Assembly: GCF_001293775.1 (NCBI RefSeq)
Contig: NZ_LGLN01000033.1
Span: 201,808 to 257,585, forward strand
DNA: 55,778 nt
Source of the DNA: Pseudomonas syringae pv. cilantro
Lineage (GTDB): Bacteria; Pseudomonadota; Gammaproteobacteria; Pseudomonadales; Pseudomonadaceae
Direction of reading: 5' to 3'
The notes under the pieces are model-generated. The model had not been told where the DNA came from and searched no databases. It saw nothing but the letters and a program-made list of their open reading frames with translations. Numbering within the stretch: position 1 is the stretch's first letter; the number at the start of each line of letters is the position of its first letter. Both the position numbers and the translations under genes were made by a program. Shown piece by piece: positions 27,297-36,693 of the stretch.

Positions 27297-30200
27297 TCAG
27301 ACGATAACGTCAGCCGCCTGCAGGCTCTGCACGCCGGTCAGCTGGATTTCGAAATCCGCGCCGACGTTGTCGTCGATGTTGCCGTACAGCATGCCATCGG
27401 CAAAGCGCAGCTCGCCTGTGTTAGCGGCACTGAACGCAGCATTGCCGATGAACACGAAAGCATCCGCGTCATCGGTGAGCGGCCGGGCATCGAAGGCAGA
27501 GAAGTCCAGCTTGTCGCCTTCGCCCACCTTGAAGCCATTGATGATGTCACGCAAGTCGTCGCGGCCCACCTCGTCGATGCTGTTGAAGACATAGTGGTCA
27601 GCACCGGTGCCGCCAATCAGCGTATCCGCACCTGAACCGCCGATCAGCACATCGTCGCCTGCGCCGCCCGATAACGTGTCATTGCCTTCGCCGCCGATCA
27701 AAACGTTGGCGTTCTTGTTGCCGGTCAGCGAGTCGGCGAACTGGCTGCCCGTCAAGTTTTCCGTGCCCTTGATGGTGTCCAGGCCGGAGCCGCCAGTGAC
27801 CTGCTGAGCGCTGGTATTCAGCGCGACCGTGACGCCGGTGGTGGCGAACAGGTAAGACACCGTGTCATTGCCATCGCGGCCGTCGAGCACGTTATCGCCA
27901 GCGCCTGCATACAGCATGTTGTCCAGCGCGTTGCCGGTGGCGTTGGCGGCGGCGCTGCTGGTGATCACCAGATTTTCCAGATTGGCCCCGAGGGTGTAAC
28001 TCGCCAGTGAGCTGTACACCGTATCGATGCCGCCGGTCTGGGCGTCAGTCGCGGTTTCGACCACCCGGTCAGCTACGTCATCGACGACGTAGCTGTCCGA
28101 GCCGTCCCTGCCCGTGAGCAGGTCAGCGCCCGTGCCGCCGTCGAGGATGTTGTTGGCCGCATTACCGGTGATGACGTTTTTCAGCGCGTTGCCCGTGGCA
28201 TTGATGGCAGAAAACCCGGTCAGCATCAGGTTTTCCACGTTAGTCCCCAGCTTCCAGCTGACGGACGACACCACGGTATCAATCTGCGACGGCGAATCGT
28301 TGCTTTCGGTGACGGTGTCCAGAGCGTTATCGGCGACATAAATGTCATTGCCGTCGCCGCCTGTCATGTCGTCCGCGCCCTGGTCACCGTCCAGAATGTC
28401 GTTGCCGGTGCCGCCAACCAGTGTGTCGTCGTCGCTGGTGCCGAAGATGTTGCCACCTTCGTTCTGACCGCCGCTGACAATATCGGCCGGATTATTGTTG
28501 TCGGCGGGATTGCCGCTGAAGCCCAGGTCGTTGGCGATGAAATCGGCCAGCCGCTGACCGACTATTTCGGCGGACTCTTCATGCAGGTGCCAGACGTCAT
28601 CGGGGTACACCAGCGGGTTGACCTCATAGCGCAACGGCAGATCGTTGTAATCCACCGCCAGCTTGACGTCGGCGCGCTCATGGGCGATGGCTTCCTGCGC
28701 ATTGCGCACATACCCCACGCCTTCGACGATAGCGCTGATTTTTTCCTCGGTGTAACCGCGGGCCCTGGCCGCGTCCGTCTGGTAATGACCGGTTTCGACC
28801 ATGTACACCGTGAAGTCGCCGATCTGCGCGTGCAGGTAGTCGAACACTTTGAGGGTCGACGCTTTGTACAAATCGGCTGCCGCCTGTTTGTCGGTGGCGC
28901 GGGCTATTTCCTGAGCGCCTTCTTCGCCCTGGCTCCAGACAATGCCGGTGGTGACTTGATCGAGCGTACTCAGCGTCGCCAGTTGGGCCTTGAGCAGTTC
29001 GGTGGCGCGCAGCAGTGCCGGTCCCGGCTGATCGGTGTCGGTTAGCCACCAGGAAACACGCTGTTCTTCCTGCGTGCCGGTCGAGTAGCCAACCACGGTG
29101 CTGCCGCCCACGGCGAGGTCGATGGGGTCACCGTTGGCATCGTTGAACTGGCTGCGCACGTCGTAATCGGTGTAACGGGTCAGGTCCTTGACCATCTCCG
29201 AGGTGCCGGACTGGTTATCGTCTTCGGTCATGCGCAGCAGTCGCGCGTTGGATTGACCCAGTGTCGGCAGGTAGAGGATTTCCTGGGATTCACGCTGACC
29301 GAACACGAAATCGGCTTCGGTCAGGGTATCGATCAGATTGCCGCTCAAGGCAATTTCGAAGCGATTGCCATCGGCGTCGGGCGTTGCAGACTTGACGTAA
29401 GTCTTGTCGCCCGCCTCGTTGAGGGTCATGTACAGCGTGTGGTTTTCGCCGCTGCCCAGCCCCACGAAGCCCAGCGCAGAGACGTCGATCTTGTCCTGGC
29501 CGGAGGTGAAGTCAGCGATCGTGTCGGTGGCTGTCAGGCCGCCCGCTTCATAATTGCGGTAGCTGTCGGTGAGCGTGCTGTAGATGAAGGTGTCGGCATT
29601 CGCTCCGCCGTACAAGGTGTCACGGCCTGCGCCGCCGTTGAGGATGTCGGCGCCGGTATCGCCACGCAGCGTGTCGTCGCCGCCCAGGCCCAGAAGCGTG
29701 TCGTCGCCCTCGGTGCCGTACAGCGTTTCGGCGTTTTGAGAGCCGGTCAGCGTGCCCGGCGCGACGTTGCCCACGTTGATGGCGAAGCTGTCAGCCACCG
29801 AAGCGCCGGTGGCGTCGCTGGCCGTCAGCAGTATTGAGTACAACCCGGATGCCGTGCCGCCAGGCGTACCGCTGAAGGTCAGGGTCTTGCTGTCGAATGT
29901 CAGCCAGTCGGGCAGGGCGCTGTTGTCGGCCAGGGTCGCGCTGTAAGTCAGCGCGGTGCTGTCCGGGTCGCTGAAACTGCCGGGTTGCACGGCGTAGGAA
30001 AACGCCTTGAGTTCGGTCACGTTCTGATCGATCAGCGGCGTATTGAGCACCGGAGCCTGATTGGTGGCCGACGTGTTGGAAAAAATGAAGTTGGACGCGC
30101 TCAGTTTGTCGAGCAGGTTGCCTTCCAGTGCGATTTCGAAGCGGTTGCCGGTGGTGTCGACGGCGTTGGTCTTGACGTAGGTCTTGCTGCCATCAGCATT

Positions 30201-32129
30201 CACCGACAGGTAAATAGTGTTGGCGCTGCCATCGCCCAACCCGCGCAGACCGATGCTGGACAGGTCGATGCGGTCTTCGGCGGTGTTGAAGTCGGTGATG
30301 GTGTCGCTTTGCTTGGTGCCGCTGGCGTTGTAGTTGCGATAGCTGTCCAGCCGCGAGGTGTAGATGAAAAGATCCGCCCCGGCGCCGCCGGTCAGGATAT
30401 CGGCATCGGCACCGCCGGTGAGGGTGTCCGCACCCGCGCCGCCGTTTAGGCGGTCCACGCCTGCATTGCCGTTGATGAGGTCGTTGCCCTCAGTGCCGGT
30501 CAGGGTATCGCCGCCTGCGGTGCCTTCAATAACGCGCTGGAACATGAAGTGGCTGGCATTCAGCGTGTCTTTCAGATTGCCGCTCAGCCCCAGCTCGAAG
30601 CGGTTGCCGCCGCTGTCCGCGTCGAGCGACTTGATGTAGGTGCGGTCGAGGGTCGCGTTGTAGCTGAGGTTCAGTGTTCCGGCCTTGCCGCTGCCCAGCC
30701 CGGTGAAGCCGAGGTTCGAAAGGTCGATGCGGTCCTGGCTGATGTCGAAATCGGACACCAGGTCGGTCGCGCTGACAGTGGCGGTGCGATAGCTGTCGGT
30801 CAACTGATCGAAGCGGAAGGTGTCGGCACCCGCGCCACCGCTGAGCTTATCCGCACCCGCACCGCCGACCAGAATGTCGTCGCCTGCGCCGCCGTTCAGG
30901 GTGTCCTTGCCCGCGAGGCCGAAAATCAGCTCGTTGGCTGCGCTGCCCGTGATGATGTCGTTGGCTTCAGTGCCTTGCACGGTGATCAGCGGGAACGCGT
31001 CGCCGGCAAAGCTGCCATCGCCGTAGACCAGGGTCAGGCCCTTGCTGGTGTGGCTGATGGTATTGCCCACGATGCTGTTGCGGTCGGTGCCGTCTTCGTT
31101 ACGCTCGGCAACGCCATAAGTGGAGTTGTCGCTGCCGGTGATCACATTGCCGCGGATCAGGTTGTCGCTGCCGCTGAAGAACTTGCCGGAAACGCCCGAA
31201 GTGTCATCGTAGGACTGGATGATAATTTCTGGTACCGGAGCACCGAGGGAGTTGTTGCTCAGCGTGTTGTCGAAAACATCCACCCCGGTGCTGCCGTAAA
31301 TGCGCACGCCCGCGCTGCCGTTGTCATGAATATCGACGCCGCTGACCGACACCTGGCTGGACAGCTTGATCAGCACGCCCTCGGCACCGTTGCCATAGAC
31401 TGCGCCGCCGGTGATGGTGATGTTGGCGGGCGACGGAATATTCTCGCTGCCGCGCTGCACCACAATGCCGGTGCTGCCGTTGCCGTAGGCGATGTTGTTG
31501 CTCAGGGTGAAGTCGTGGGTGCTGGTGACCACATTGAAACCGTGGCGATCGTTGTCATACGCCACGTTGTTTTCGAACACACTGTCGCTCAGGTAGTCGG
31601 CCACGAAGCCGTCCAGACCGTTGCCATGCGACACGCTGTTCTTGATCACCATGTTGACGGTCTGCTCGTGCGGGTCGAAGCCATAGCCCGAGCAGTCCTT
31701 GATTTCGACGCTGTCGAGCGTGACGTTCGAGTCCTTGCCGTCAGAGCCCGGAATATAGCCGTTGAACCAGCCGTCCACTTTGCCAGTGGTGGCGTCCCGG
31801 TTGCCGTCCAGGGTCAGATTCTTCATGCCGAAGTCATGCGTTTCTTCGCCGTAGGCCGAGCGCACGATGCCGGTCACCTTGGTGTCCGAGCCGTCGGCGA
31901 GCTTGATGATCGTTTCGCCCATCCCCGCGCCCGACAGAGTGACGTTGCTCTTGAGCATCAGACAGCCGTCGGAAGGCTCTTCGCCGCCGGACACGATGTA
32001 AGTGCCAGCCCCCAGAGCGACTTCGCCACCTCCCGCTGCTGCCGCCGCATCGATCGTGGCCTGTATGGCGGCCGTATCGTCGGTGATCCCGTCGCCCAGT
32101 GCTCCGAAGTCTTTTGTGTTGAATATCAT
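27297..32129 (-). CDS. psmE: Bifunctional mannuronan C5-epimerase / alginate acetylhydrolase, PsmE type
   Basis: This is a 1610-residue secreted modular enzyme. The A-module (1 to about 390) is a beta-helix epimerase with Lys117, Tyr149, Asp152 and His154 at the same positions as the catalytic residues of Azotobacter AlgE4 (YGFDPHEQ). RTX R-modules rich in GGxGxDxL nonapeptides follow (about 393-695), then a cadherin-like/putative Ig domain (about 700-795) and another R-module. Next is an SGNH acetylesterase-like domain (about 946-1210) with GQSN (Ser960), WSQGEE and DVWH (Asp1178, His1181). Further RTX repeats lead to a C-terminus like a type I secretion signal. P. syringae PsmE has this combination: it deacetylates and epimerises alginate. 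The ATG at 32129 has GGAG upstream. No type I secretion genes are nearby. Confidence 0.93.
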   Translation of the reverse strand: MIFNTKDFGALGDGITDDTAAIQATIDAAAAAGGGEVALGAGTYIVSGGEEPSDGCLMLKSNVTLSGAGMGETIIKLADGSDTKVTGIVRSAYGEETHDFGMKNLTLDGNRDATTGKVDGWFNGYIPGSDGKDSNVTLDSVEIKDCSGYGFDPHEQTVNMVIKNSVSHGNGLDGFVADYLSDSVFENNVAYDNDRHGFNVVTSTHDFTLSNNIAYGNGSTGIVVQRGSENIPSPANITITGGAVYGNGAEGVLIKLSSQVSVSGVDIHDNGSAGVRIYGSTGVDVFDNTLSNNSLGAPVPEIIIQSYDDTSGVSGKFFSGSDNLIRGNVITGSDNSTYGVAERNEDGTDRNSIVGNTISHTSKGLTLVYGDGSFAGDAFPLITVQGTEANDIITGSAANELIFGLAGKDTLNGGAGDDILVGGAGADKLSGGAGADTFRFDQLTDSYRTATVSATDLVSDFDISQDRIDLSNLGFTGLGSGKAGTLNLSYNATLDRTYIKSLDADSGGNRFELGLSGNLKDTLNASHFMFQRVIEGTAGGDTLTGTEGNDLINGNAGVDRLNGGAGADTLTGGADADILTGGAGADLFIYTSRLDSYRNYNASGTKQSDTITDFNTAEDRIDLSSIGLRGLGDGSANTIYLSVNADGSKTYVKTNAVDTTGNRFEIALEGNLLDKLSASNFIFSNTSATNQAPVLNTPLIDQNVTELKAFSYAVQPGSFSDPDSTALTYSATLADNSALPDWLTFDSKTLTFSGTPGGTASGLYSILLTASDATGASVADSFAINVGNVAPGTLTGSQNAETLYGTEGDDTLLGLGGDDTLRGDTGADILNGGAGRDTLYGGANADTFIYSTLTDSYRNYEAGGLTATDTIADFTSGQDKIDVSALGFVGLGSGENHTLYMTLNEAGDKTYVKSATPDADGNRFEIALSGNLIDTLTEADFVFGQRESQEILYLPTLGQSNARLLRMTEDDNQSGTSEMVKDLTRYTDYDVRSQFNDANGDPIDLAVGGSTVVGYSTGTQEEQRVSWWLTDTDQPGPALLRATELLKAQLATLSTLDQVTTGIVWSQGEEGAQEIARATDKQAAADLYKASTLKVFDYLHAQIGDFTVYMVETGHYQTDAARARGYTEEKISAIVEGVGYVRNAQEAIAHERADVKLAVDYNDLPLRYEVNPLVYPDDVWHLHEESAEIVGQRLADFIANDLGFSGNPADNNNPADIVSGGQNEGGNIFGTSDDDTLVGGTGNDILDGDQGADDMTGGDGNDIYVADNALDTVTESNDSPSQIDTVVSSVSWKLGTNVENLMLTGFSAINATGNALKNVITGNAANNILDGGTGADLLTGRDGSDSYVVDDVADRVVETATDAQTGGIDTVYSSLASYTLGANLENLVITSSAAANATGNALDNMLYAGAGDNVLDGRDGNDTVSYLFATTGVTVALNTSAQQVTGGSGLDTIKGTENLTGSQFADSLTGNKNANVLIGGEGNDTLSGGAGDDVLIGGSGADTLIGGTGADHYVFNSIDEVGRDDLRDIINGFKVGEGDKLDFSAFDARPLTDDADAFVFIGNAAFSAANTGELRFADGMLYGNIDDNVGADFEIQLTGVQSLQAADVIV

Positions 32130-32394
32130 GGGGTTGCTCCAGGCGGCGAAGGTTTCAGGTGGGGAAGTCAATATTGCATCGCCGAAGGGTAAGACCTTTC
32201 GCACAAGAAAAGTTGCGCGATATGGTTTATATTTTCGTCGAAATGGTAGCGATAATCGTCAATCCAATGGCTGTCGTATTTATGGCGGTCGAAATGTATT
32301 GCGCCGACCGGCTGACGTCAGAAATAGAGGGATGGCTGGTGGACAATTGCGCCTGCAAACCGCTATGGTCGCGCCCTTCAAAATCGGGGGCGGC

Positions 32395-33273
32395 ATGGGT
32401 TATCTACTGTTTGTCACACTGATTCAGGCGTTTTCGTTCAGCCTGATCGGTGTCTATCTGGCGGGGCACGTCGACAGCTACTTTGCGGTACTGGTCCGCG
32501 TGGTGCTGGCCGGGCTGGTGTTCATTCCGCTGACGCGCTGGCGTCAGGTCGAGCCGCGCTTCATGCGCGGCATGCTGCTGATCGGCGCGCTGCAATTCGG
32601 CGTTACCTACGTCTGCCTGTACCTGAGCTTCAGGGTGCTGACGGTGCCCGAGGTGCTGCTGTTCACCATCCTCACGCCGTTGCACGTGACCCTGATCGAA
32701 GACGCGCTGAACCGGCGCTTTAATCCATGGGCGCTGCTGGCAGCTCTGGTCGCGGTACTGGGGGCGGGGGTGATTCGCTACGACGGCCTGGATGGCGACT
32801 TCCTCGGTGGTTTCCTGCTGCTGCAACTGGCCAACTTCACCTACGCCGCCGGGCAGGTGCTGTACAAACATCTGGTTGCACGGCATCCCAGCGACTTGCC
32901 GCACTATCGACGTTTCGGCTATTTCTACCTGGGCGCGCTGGCGGTGGTGTTGCCTGCGTTCCTGATGTTCGGTAACCCGCAACACCTGCCCGATGCGCCG
33001 ACCCAATGGATCGTGCTGCTGTTCCTCGGCCTGTGTTCGACGGCGCTGGGGATGTACTGGTGGAACAAAGGCGCGTGCATGGTCAACGGCGGAACGCTTG
33101 CCGTGATGAACAACCTGCATGTGCCGCTCGGCCTGCTGATCAATCTGCTGATCTGGAACCAGCACGAAGACCTCACCCGCCTGCTGGTTGGCGGCGGGGT
33201 GATCGTGGCGTCGGTGTGGATCAGTCGTCTGGGTATTCGGAGCAAGCCGGAAGGTATTCCCGGCTCCCGGTGA
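32395..33273 (+). CDS. EamA/DMT-family transporter
   Basis: This is a 292-residue integral inner-membrane protein with about ten hydrophobic helices, arranged as two EamA repeats (for example LLFTILTPLHVTLIEDALNRRF at the end of the first and LGLCSTALGMYWWNKGA in the second). It belongs to the drug/metabolite transporter superfamily, in the group often called carboxylate/amino acid/amine transporters. The exported compound is unknown. I chose the ATG at 32395 because the first helix (MGYLLFVTLIQAFSFSLIGV) starts there; the open frame upstream is not protein-like. The ribosome site is weak. It is convergent with the SDR gene, with one base between the stops. Confidence 0.88.
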   Translation: MGYLLFVTLIQAFSFSLIGVYLAGHVDSYFAVLVRVVLAGLVFIPLTRWRQVEPRFMRGMLLIGALQFGVTYVCLYLSFRVLTVPEVLLFTILTPLHVTLIEDALNRRFNPWALLAALVAVLGAGVIRYDGLDGDFLGGFLLLQLANFTYAAGQVLYKHLVARHPSDLPHYRRFGYFYLGALAVVLPAFLMFGNPQHLPDAPTQWIVLLFLGLCSTALGMYWWNKGACMVNGGTLAVMNNLHVPLGLLINLLIWNQHEDLTRLLVGGGVIVASVWISRLGIRSKPEGIPGSR

Positions 33274-33274
33274 A

Positions 33275-34009
33275 TCAGACGTGTTGCCCGCCGTTGACGT
33301 GAATTTCCGCACCGTTCACGTAGGACGCGCCAGCGGTACACAGAAAGTAGATCAGCGAGGCGACTTCCTCGGGCTTGCCCAGCCTGTGCATCGGCACCAA
33401 GCGCTCGACAATCTCCGCCGTGCCGGGTGACAGGATCGAGGTATCGATCTCGCCCGGCGCGATGGCGTTGACTCGCACGCCATGCGGGCCGAAATCGAAG
33501 GCCATCTCGCGGGTCAATGCCGACAGCGCCGCTTTCGACGTGGCGTAGGCGACCCCCGCAAACGGGTGCACCTTGGAGCCCGCAATCGAGGTGACATTGA
33601 TGATGCTGCCCTTGGCCGCTTTCAACTCATCGAACAGCCCGCGTGCCAGCAGTGCAGTAGAGAACAGGTTGACGTTGAAGACCTTGATCCAGGTGCTGTA
33701 ATCCGACTCCAGCACGCCCATCCGGCCGCCTTCCTCGGTCTTCGGTGACACGCCCGCATTGTTCACCAGCGCATCCAGGCGCCCGCCGAGCTTGTCCTTG
33801 ATCGCCGCCATGCTCGCGCTGACGCTATCGATGTCTTCCAGGTCCAGATGGATATGATTGAGCAGCCCTTCTGCCCACGGACAGTCATCCACCCAGTTCT
33901 GCCTGGAGGCGGTGAACACTTCCCAGCCTGCGGCATTGAAATGCTTGACCGTGGCGTGACCAATCCCACGGCTTGCGCCTGTCAGCAACAGCTTCTTCTT
34001 GTCGCCCAT
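33275..34009 (-). CDS. Short-chain dehydrogenase/reductase
   Basis: This is a classical SDR of 244 residues. The cofactor motif TGASRGIG is at about 10-17, NNAG near 87, and the catalytic Ser is in NVTSIAGS, with the YATSK pair (Tyr/Lys) near 155. The C-terminal NGAEIHVNGGQHV is typical of FabG-like enzymes. It is an NAD(P)-dependent oxidoreductase of unknown substrate. The start MGDKKKLLLTGASRG is normal. It is divergent from the DUF1349 gene at 34172 and convergent with the transporter. Confidence 0.93.
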   Translation of the reverse strand: MGDKKKLLLTGASRGIGHATVKHFNAAGWEVFTASRQNWVDDCPWAEGLLNHIHLDLEDIDSVSASMAAIKDKLGGRLDALVNNAGVSPKTEEGGRMGVLESDYSTWIKVFNVNLFSTALLARGLFDELKAAKGSIINVTSIAGSKVHPFAGVAYATSKAALSALTREMAFDFGPHGVRVNAIAPGEIDTSILSPGTAEIVERLVPMHRLGKPEEVASLIYFLCTAGASYVNGAEIHVNGGQHV

Positions 34010-34171
34010 GAGTGCGTTCCGGTGTGTGAGTTTGGATGCATGCTGTTTTTTGGTGAGCGGGGTGTCAATGACGGCGCAGTGACAGGGTTGCGTGTCTTAT
34101 CGAACGACCAGAGATATCGTGTTTGCCAGTCAATAACCTACCCTCAGCATCAAACCCACGCAGGAGGCAGC

Positions 34172-34747
34172 ATGTTCGACAACAGTATCTGGCTAAACGA
34201 ACCCAGGCAGTGGAGCGTGAAGGACCAGCGCCTGACTGTCATCACAGACCCCGAAACCGATTTCTGGCAGCAGACGCACTATGGCTTCTGTCGGGATACC
34301 GGGCATTTTCTGGGTGTTTCCGTGACAGGTGATTTCACCGCGCAGGTGCATGTGCAGGGTGATTTCAAGACGCTGTATGACCAGGCGGGCCTGATGGTGC
34401 GGGTCGACGAGCGCAACTGGGTGAAAACGGGCGTCGAGGTCAGCGATGGTGCCCTGATGCTGGGTAGCGTTCTGACCTGCGGGCAGTCGGATTGGGCCAC
34501 GGGCGCGTTCGATGACTCCTCATCAGGGCTCTGGCTGCGAGTGACGGTCGCCAAGGGCGTACTGCGCATTCAGCATTCCAGTGACGGGCTGCGCTGGCCA
34601 TTGCTGCGTCTGGCACCATTCCCGCTGAGCGAGGGTTATAACATCGGGCCGATGTGCTGCAGCCCGGAGCGGGGAGGGCTTGAAGTGGTGTTTTCACATT
34701 TCGAAGTGATGCCTGCGCTGGGCAAGGACCTGCATGACCTGACGTGA
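34172..34747 (+). CDS. DUF1349 domain protein
   Basis: This 191-residue protein of the DUF1349 (concanavalin-like lectin/glucanase fold) family has typical stretches ETDFWQQTHYGF, LYDQAGLMVRVDERNWVKTGVE and GLWLRVTVAKGVLRIQHSSDG. The family is widespread and sometimes called a regulator of enolase, without firm evidence. A carbohydrate-binding or hydrolase role is only inferred from the fold. It has no signal peptide. The ATG follows a good GGAGG ribosome site 5 bases upstream. A hairpin follows the stop. Confidence 0.88.
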   Translation: MFDNSIWLNEPRQWSVKDQRLTVITDPETDFWQQTHYGFCRDTGHFLGVSVTGDFTAQVHVQGDFKTLYDQAGLMVRVDERNWVKTGVEVSDGALMLGSVLTCGQSDWATGAFDDSSSGLWLRVTVAKGVLRIQHSSDGLRWPLLRLAPFPLSEGYNIGPMCCSPERGGLEVVFSHFEVMPALGKDLHDLT

Positions 34748-34753
34748 GTGGCG

Positions 34754-34783
34754 CTTCAACCGGCTTGCACAGGCCAGTTGAAG
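34754..34783. terminator. Hairpin between convergent genes
   Basis: CTTCAACCGGC and GCCAGTTGAAG form an 11-bp stem with one mismatch and an 8-base loop, lying 7 bases after the DUF1349 stop and 49 bases before the end of the convergent LysR gene. There is no T tract, so termination activity in either direction is uncertain. Confidence 0.45.
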
Positions 34784-34831
34784 AGTACTACGCATCGATG
34801 CGATGACTAGGTGATGGGGGAGTAACATCAA

Positions 34832-35752
34832 TCAAATCTCTGCATGGGAATCTGTTTCCAGCGTCGAGGCGATGAGTTCGCGTAGCCACCTATGGGCGGG
34901 ATCCCGGTGCAGTCTTTCGGGCCATAGCATGAGCATTTCAAAACCCGGAATGACGAGTGGAGGCGCCTGGACATGAAGTGTGGGCTCATCTCGCACCAGC
35001 CTTTCCGGGACCACCGCAACCAGGTCGCTGTGCGCCAATGCCGAGATGAGCGAGTTGAAATTAGACACTGATAATACGACTCGTCGTTCCAGACCTTTAG
35101 CTGCCAGCGCCTGGTCAGTACTCCCGACGAACCCACCGCCATTCGGTGACATAACGGCATGTTCAAGGCCACAGAACGCTTTGAGCGATAGCTTGGTCGC
35201 CAAAGCGGGATGACCGCGCCGCCCTGCCAGCACATAGCGTTCGTGAAGCAAAGACCGCTGACGCAGTTTTGGCGGCGCTTCGTCGCGAGTGTGCAACGCC
35301 AGATCGAGCTGGCCGTTTTCCAGGTCATTGGCAAGGCCGATGGGATGTTTGTTCAACAGCGCCAAACGGGTTTTTGGGGCCAAGCGTCTGAGCAGCGCCA
35401 ACGATGGCCAGACTAAAGCTGTAGTTGCGTAATCACTGGCAGCAACCCTCCATGTCTGTTCCGACAGCGCTGGCTCGAAAGTGGCAACAGGGCTCAGCGC
35501 GCCTTCCAGAGCAACCAGCGCTTCACGCAGTGGCCCGCGCAACTCACGAGCACGCTCGGTAGGCGACATGCCTCGGGGGCCGGGCAGTAACAATGGATCG
35601 TCCAGAATTTCTCTCAATCGACCCAGTTGCAGGCTGACGGTCGGCTGGGCGAGATTGAGCAAACGCGCCGCCCGTGTAACGTTCTGCTCGGCTAACAGCG
35701 CATCCAGCGTCACCAGCAAATTAAGATCCAGACGACGTAAGGTATTGTGCAT
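34832..35752 (-). CDS. LysR-family regulator (NodD/NahR-like group)
   Basis: This regulator has 306 residues. The HTH segment RRLDLNLLVTLDALLAEQNVTRAARLLNLAQPTVSLQLGRLR at the N-terminus is the NodD/NahR/LeuO subtype (starts with D-L-N-L-L). An effector-binding domain follows. It is divergent from the quinone reductase gene at 35837 with 84 bases between. That gap holds GAAAT-TC-ATTTC at 35772-35783, a possible but weak operator. Control of the reductase gene is inferred from this arrangement, which is common for redox or aromatic-compound-responsive pairs. Confidence 0.92.
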   Translation of the reverse strand: MHNTLRRLDLNLLVTLDALLAEQNVTRAARLLNLAQPTVSLQLGRLREILDDPLLLPGPRGMSPTERARELRGPLREALVALEGALSPVATFEPALSEQTWRVAASDYATTALVWPSLALLRRLAPKTRLALLNKHPIGLANDLENGQLDLALHTRDEAPPKLRQRSLLHERYVLAGRRGHPALATKLSLKAFCGLEHAVMSPNGGGFVGSTDQALAAKGLERRVVLSVSNFNSLISALAHSDLVAVVPERLVRDEPTLHVQAPPLVIPGFEMLMLWPERLHRDPAHRWLRELIASTLETDSHAEI

Positions 35753-35836
35753 GGAAATACCACATGTTTCGGAAATTCATTTCTAGCATAGCGGATTCGT
35801 CGTTACGGTGAGGAGCACATCCACTTGGAGCCCCTC

Positions 35837-36613
35837 ATGAAGATTCTGCTGATTTACGCCCACCCTGAACCCCGTTCGCTTAATGGCTCGCTCAGGGACT
35901 TCGCGATTGCTCACCTGAAAACCACAGGTCACGAGGTCAAGGTCTCAGACCTGTACGCCATGCGCTGGAAAGCACCCATTGACCCGGACGACGCCCCAGG
36001 CTACGACGATGAAAACCCGTTCAACCCGGCCATTGAATCGCAGCGTGTATTTGCCGCCGGCACGCAACCGGCAGACATTGAGGAAGAGCAAGCCAAACTG
36101 CTTTGGGCAGACGCCGTCATCTTTCAATTTCCCCTTTGGTGGTTCTCGATGCCAGCGATCCTCAAGGGCTGGGTCGAGCGGGTCTACGCCTGTGGATTTG
36201 CTTATGGCGTCGGCGAACACAGCGAAAACCATTGGGGTGACCGCTACGGCGAAGGGAACCTGTCAGGAAAGCGTGCAATGTTGGTGGTGACCATGGGCGG
36301 ATGGGAGTCCCATTACAGTGGCCGAGGGGTGAACGGTGCGCTGGATGACCTGCTGTTCCCGATCCAGCATGGGGTGCTTTTCTATCCGGGTTTTACGGTC
36401 ATGCCACCGTTTCCGATCTATAAAACCGGCAAAATGGACGCCGCTCGGTTCGATCAGTTATGCGCAGCCTATGCAACTCGGCTGGATAACCTGTTCAGTG
36501 ATCAGCCCTTGCCGTTCCGTCGCCAGAATGGCGGGGATTATGAAATTCCGGCGTTGACGCTCAAGCCGCATCTTGCACCCGGGCGTCACGACTTGGGCAT
36601 CCATAGCAGATAA
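35837..36613 (+). CDS. NAD(P)H:quinone oxidoreductase, flavodoxin-like fold
   Basis: This is a 258-residue NQO1/KefF/MdaB-type flavoprotein. The N-terminal MKILLIYAHPEPRSLNGSL carries the FMN/FAD-binding loop, FQFPLWWFSMPAILKGWVERV is the family signature near 95-115, and MGGWESHYSGRGVNG follows. It is expected to reduce quinones by two electrons in the cytoplasm. The ATG at 35837 has GGAG 6 bases upstream and is preferred to the TTG four codons earlier. It is probably regulated by the divergent LysR protein. Confidence 0.93.
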   Translation: MKILLIYAHPEPRSLNGSLRDFAIAHLKTTGHEVKVSDLYAMRWKAPIDPDDAPGYDDENPFNPAIESQRVFAAGTQPADIEEEQAKLLWADAVIFQFPLWWFSMPAILKGWVERVYACGFAYGVGEHSENHWGDRYGEGNLSGKRAMLVVTMGGWESHYSGRGVNGALDDLLFPIQHGVLFYPGFTVMPPFPIYKTGKMDAARFDQLCAAYATRLDNLFSDQPLPFRRQNGGDYEIPALTLKPHLAPGRHDLGIHSR

Positions 36614-36693
36614 CCGCACGTGGATGATTTGAGCGCGACGGTGATGCCATCTGTTCACCACGATGGCGTCACCTGCTGCCCACGGCGGCAGCA

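Noticed and set aside
27297..30950. Many short direct repeats that could suggest a repeat array
   Set aside because: They are codons for GGxGxD RTX nonapeptides inside psmE; spacing and frame are those of protein repeats, not of a CRISPR array.
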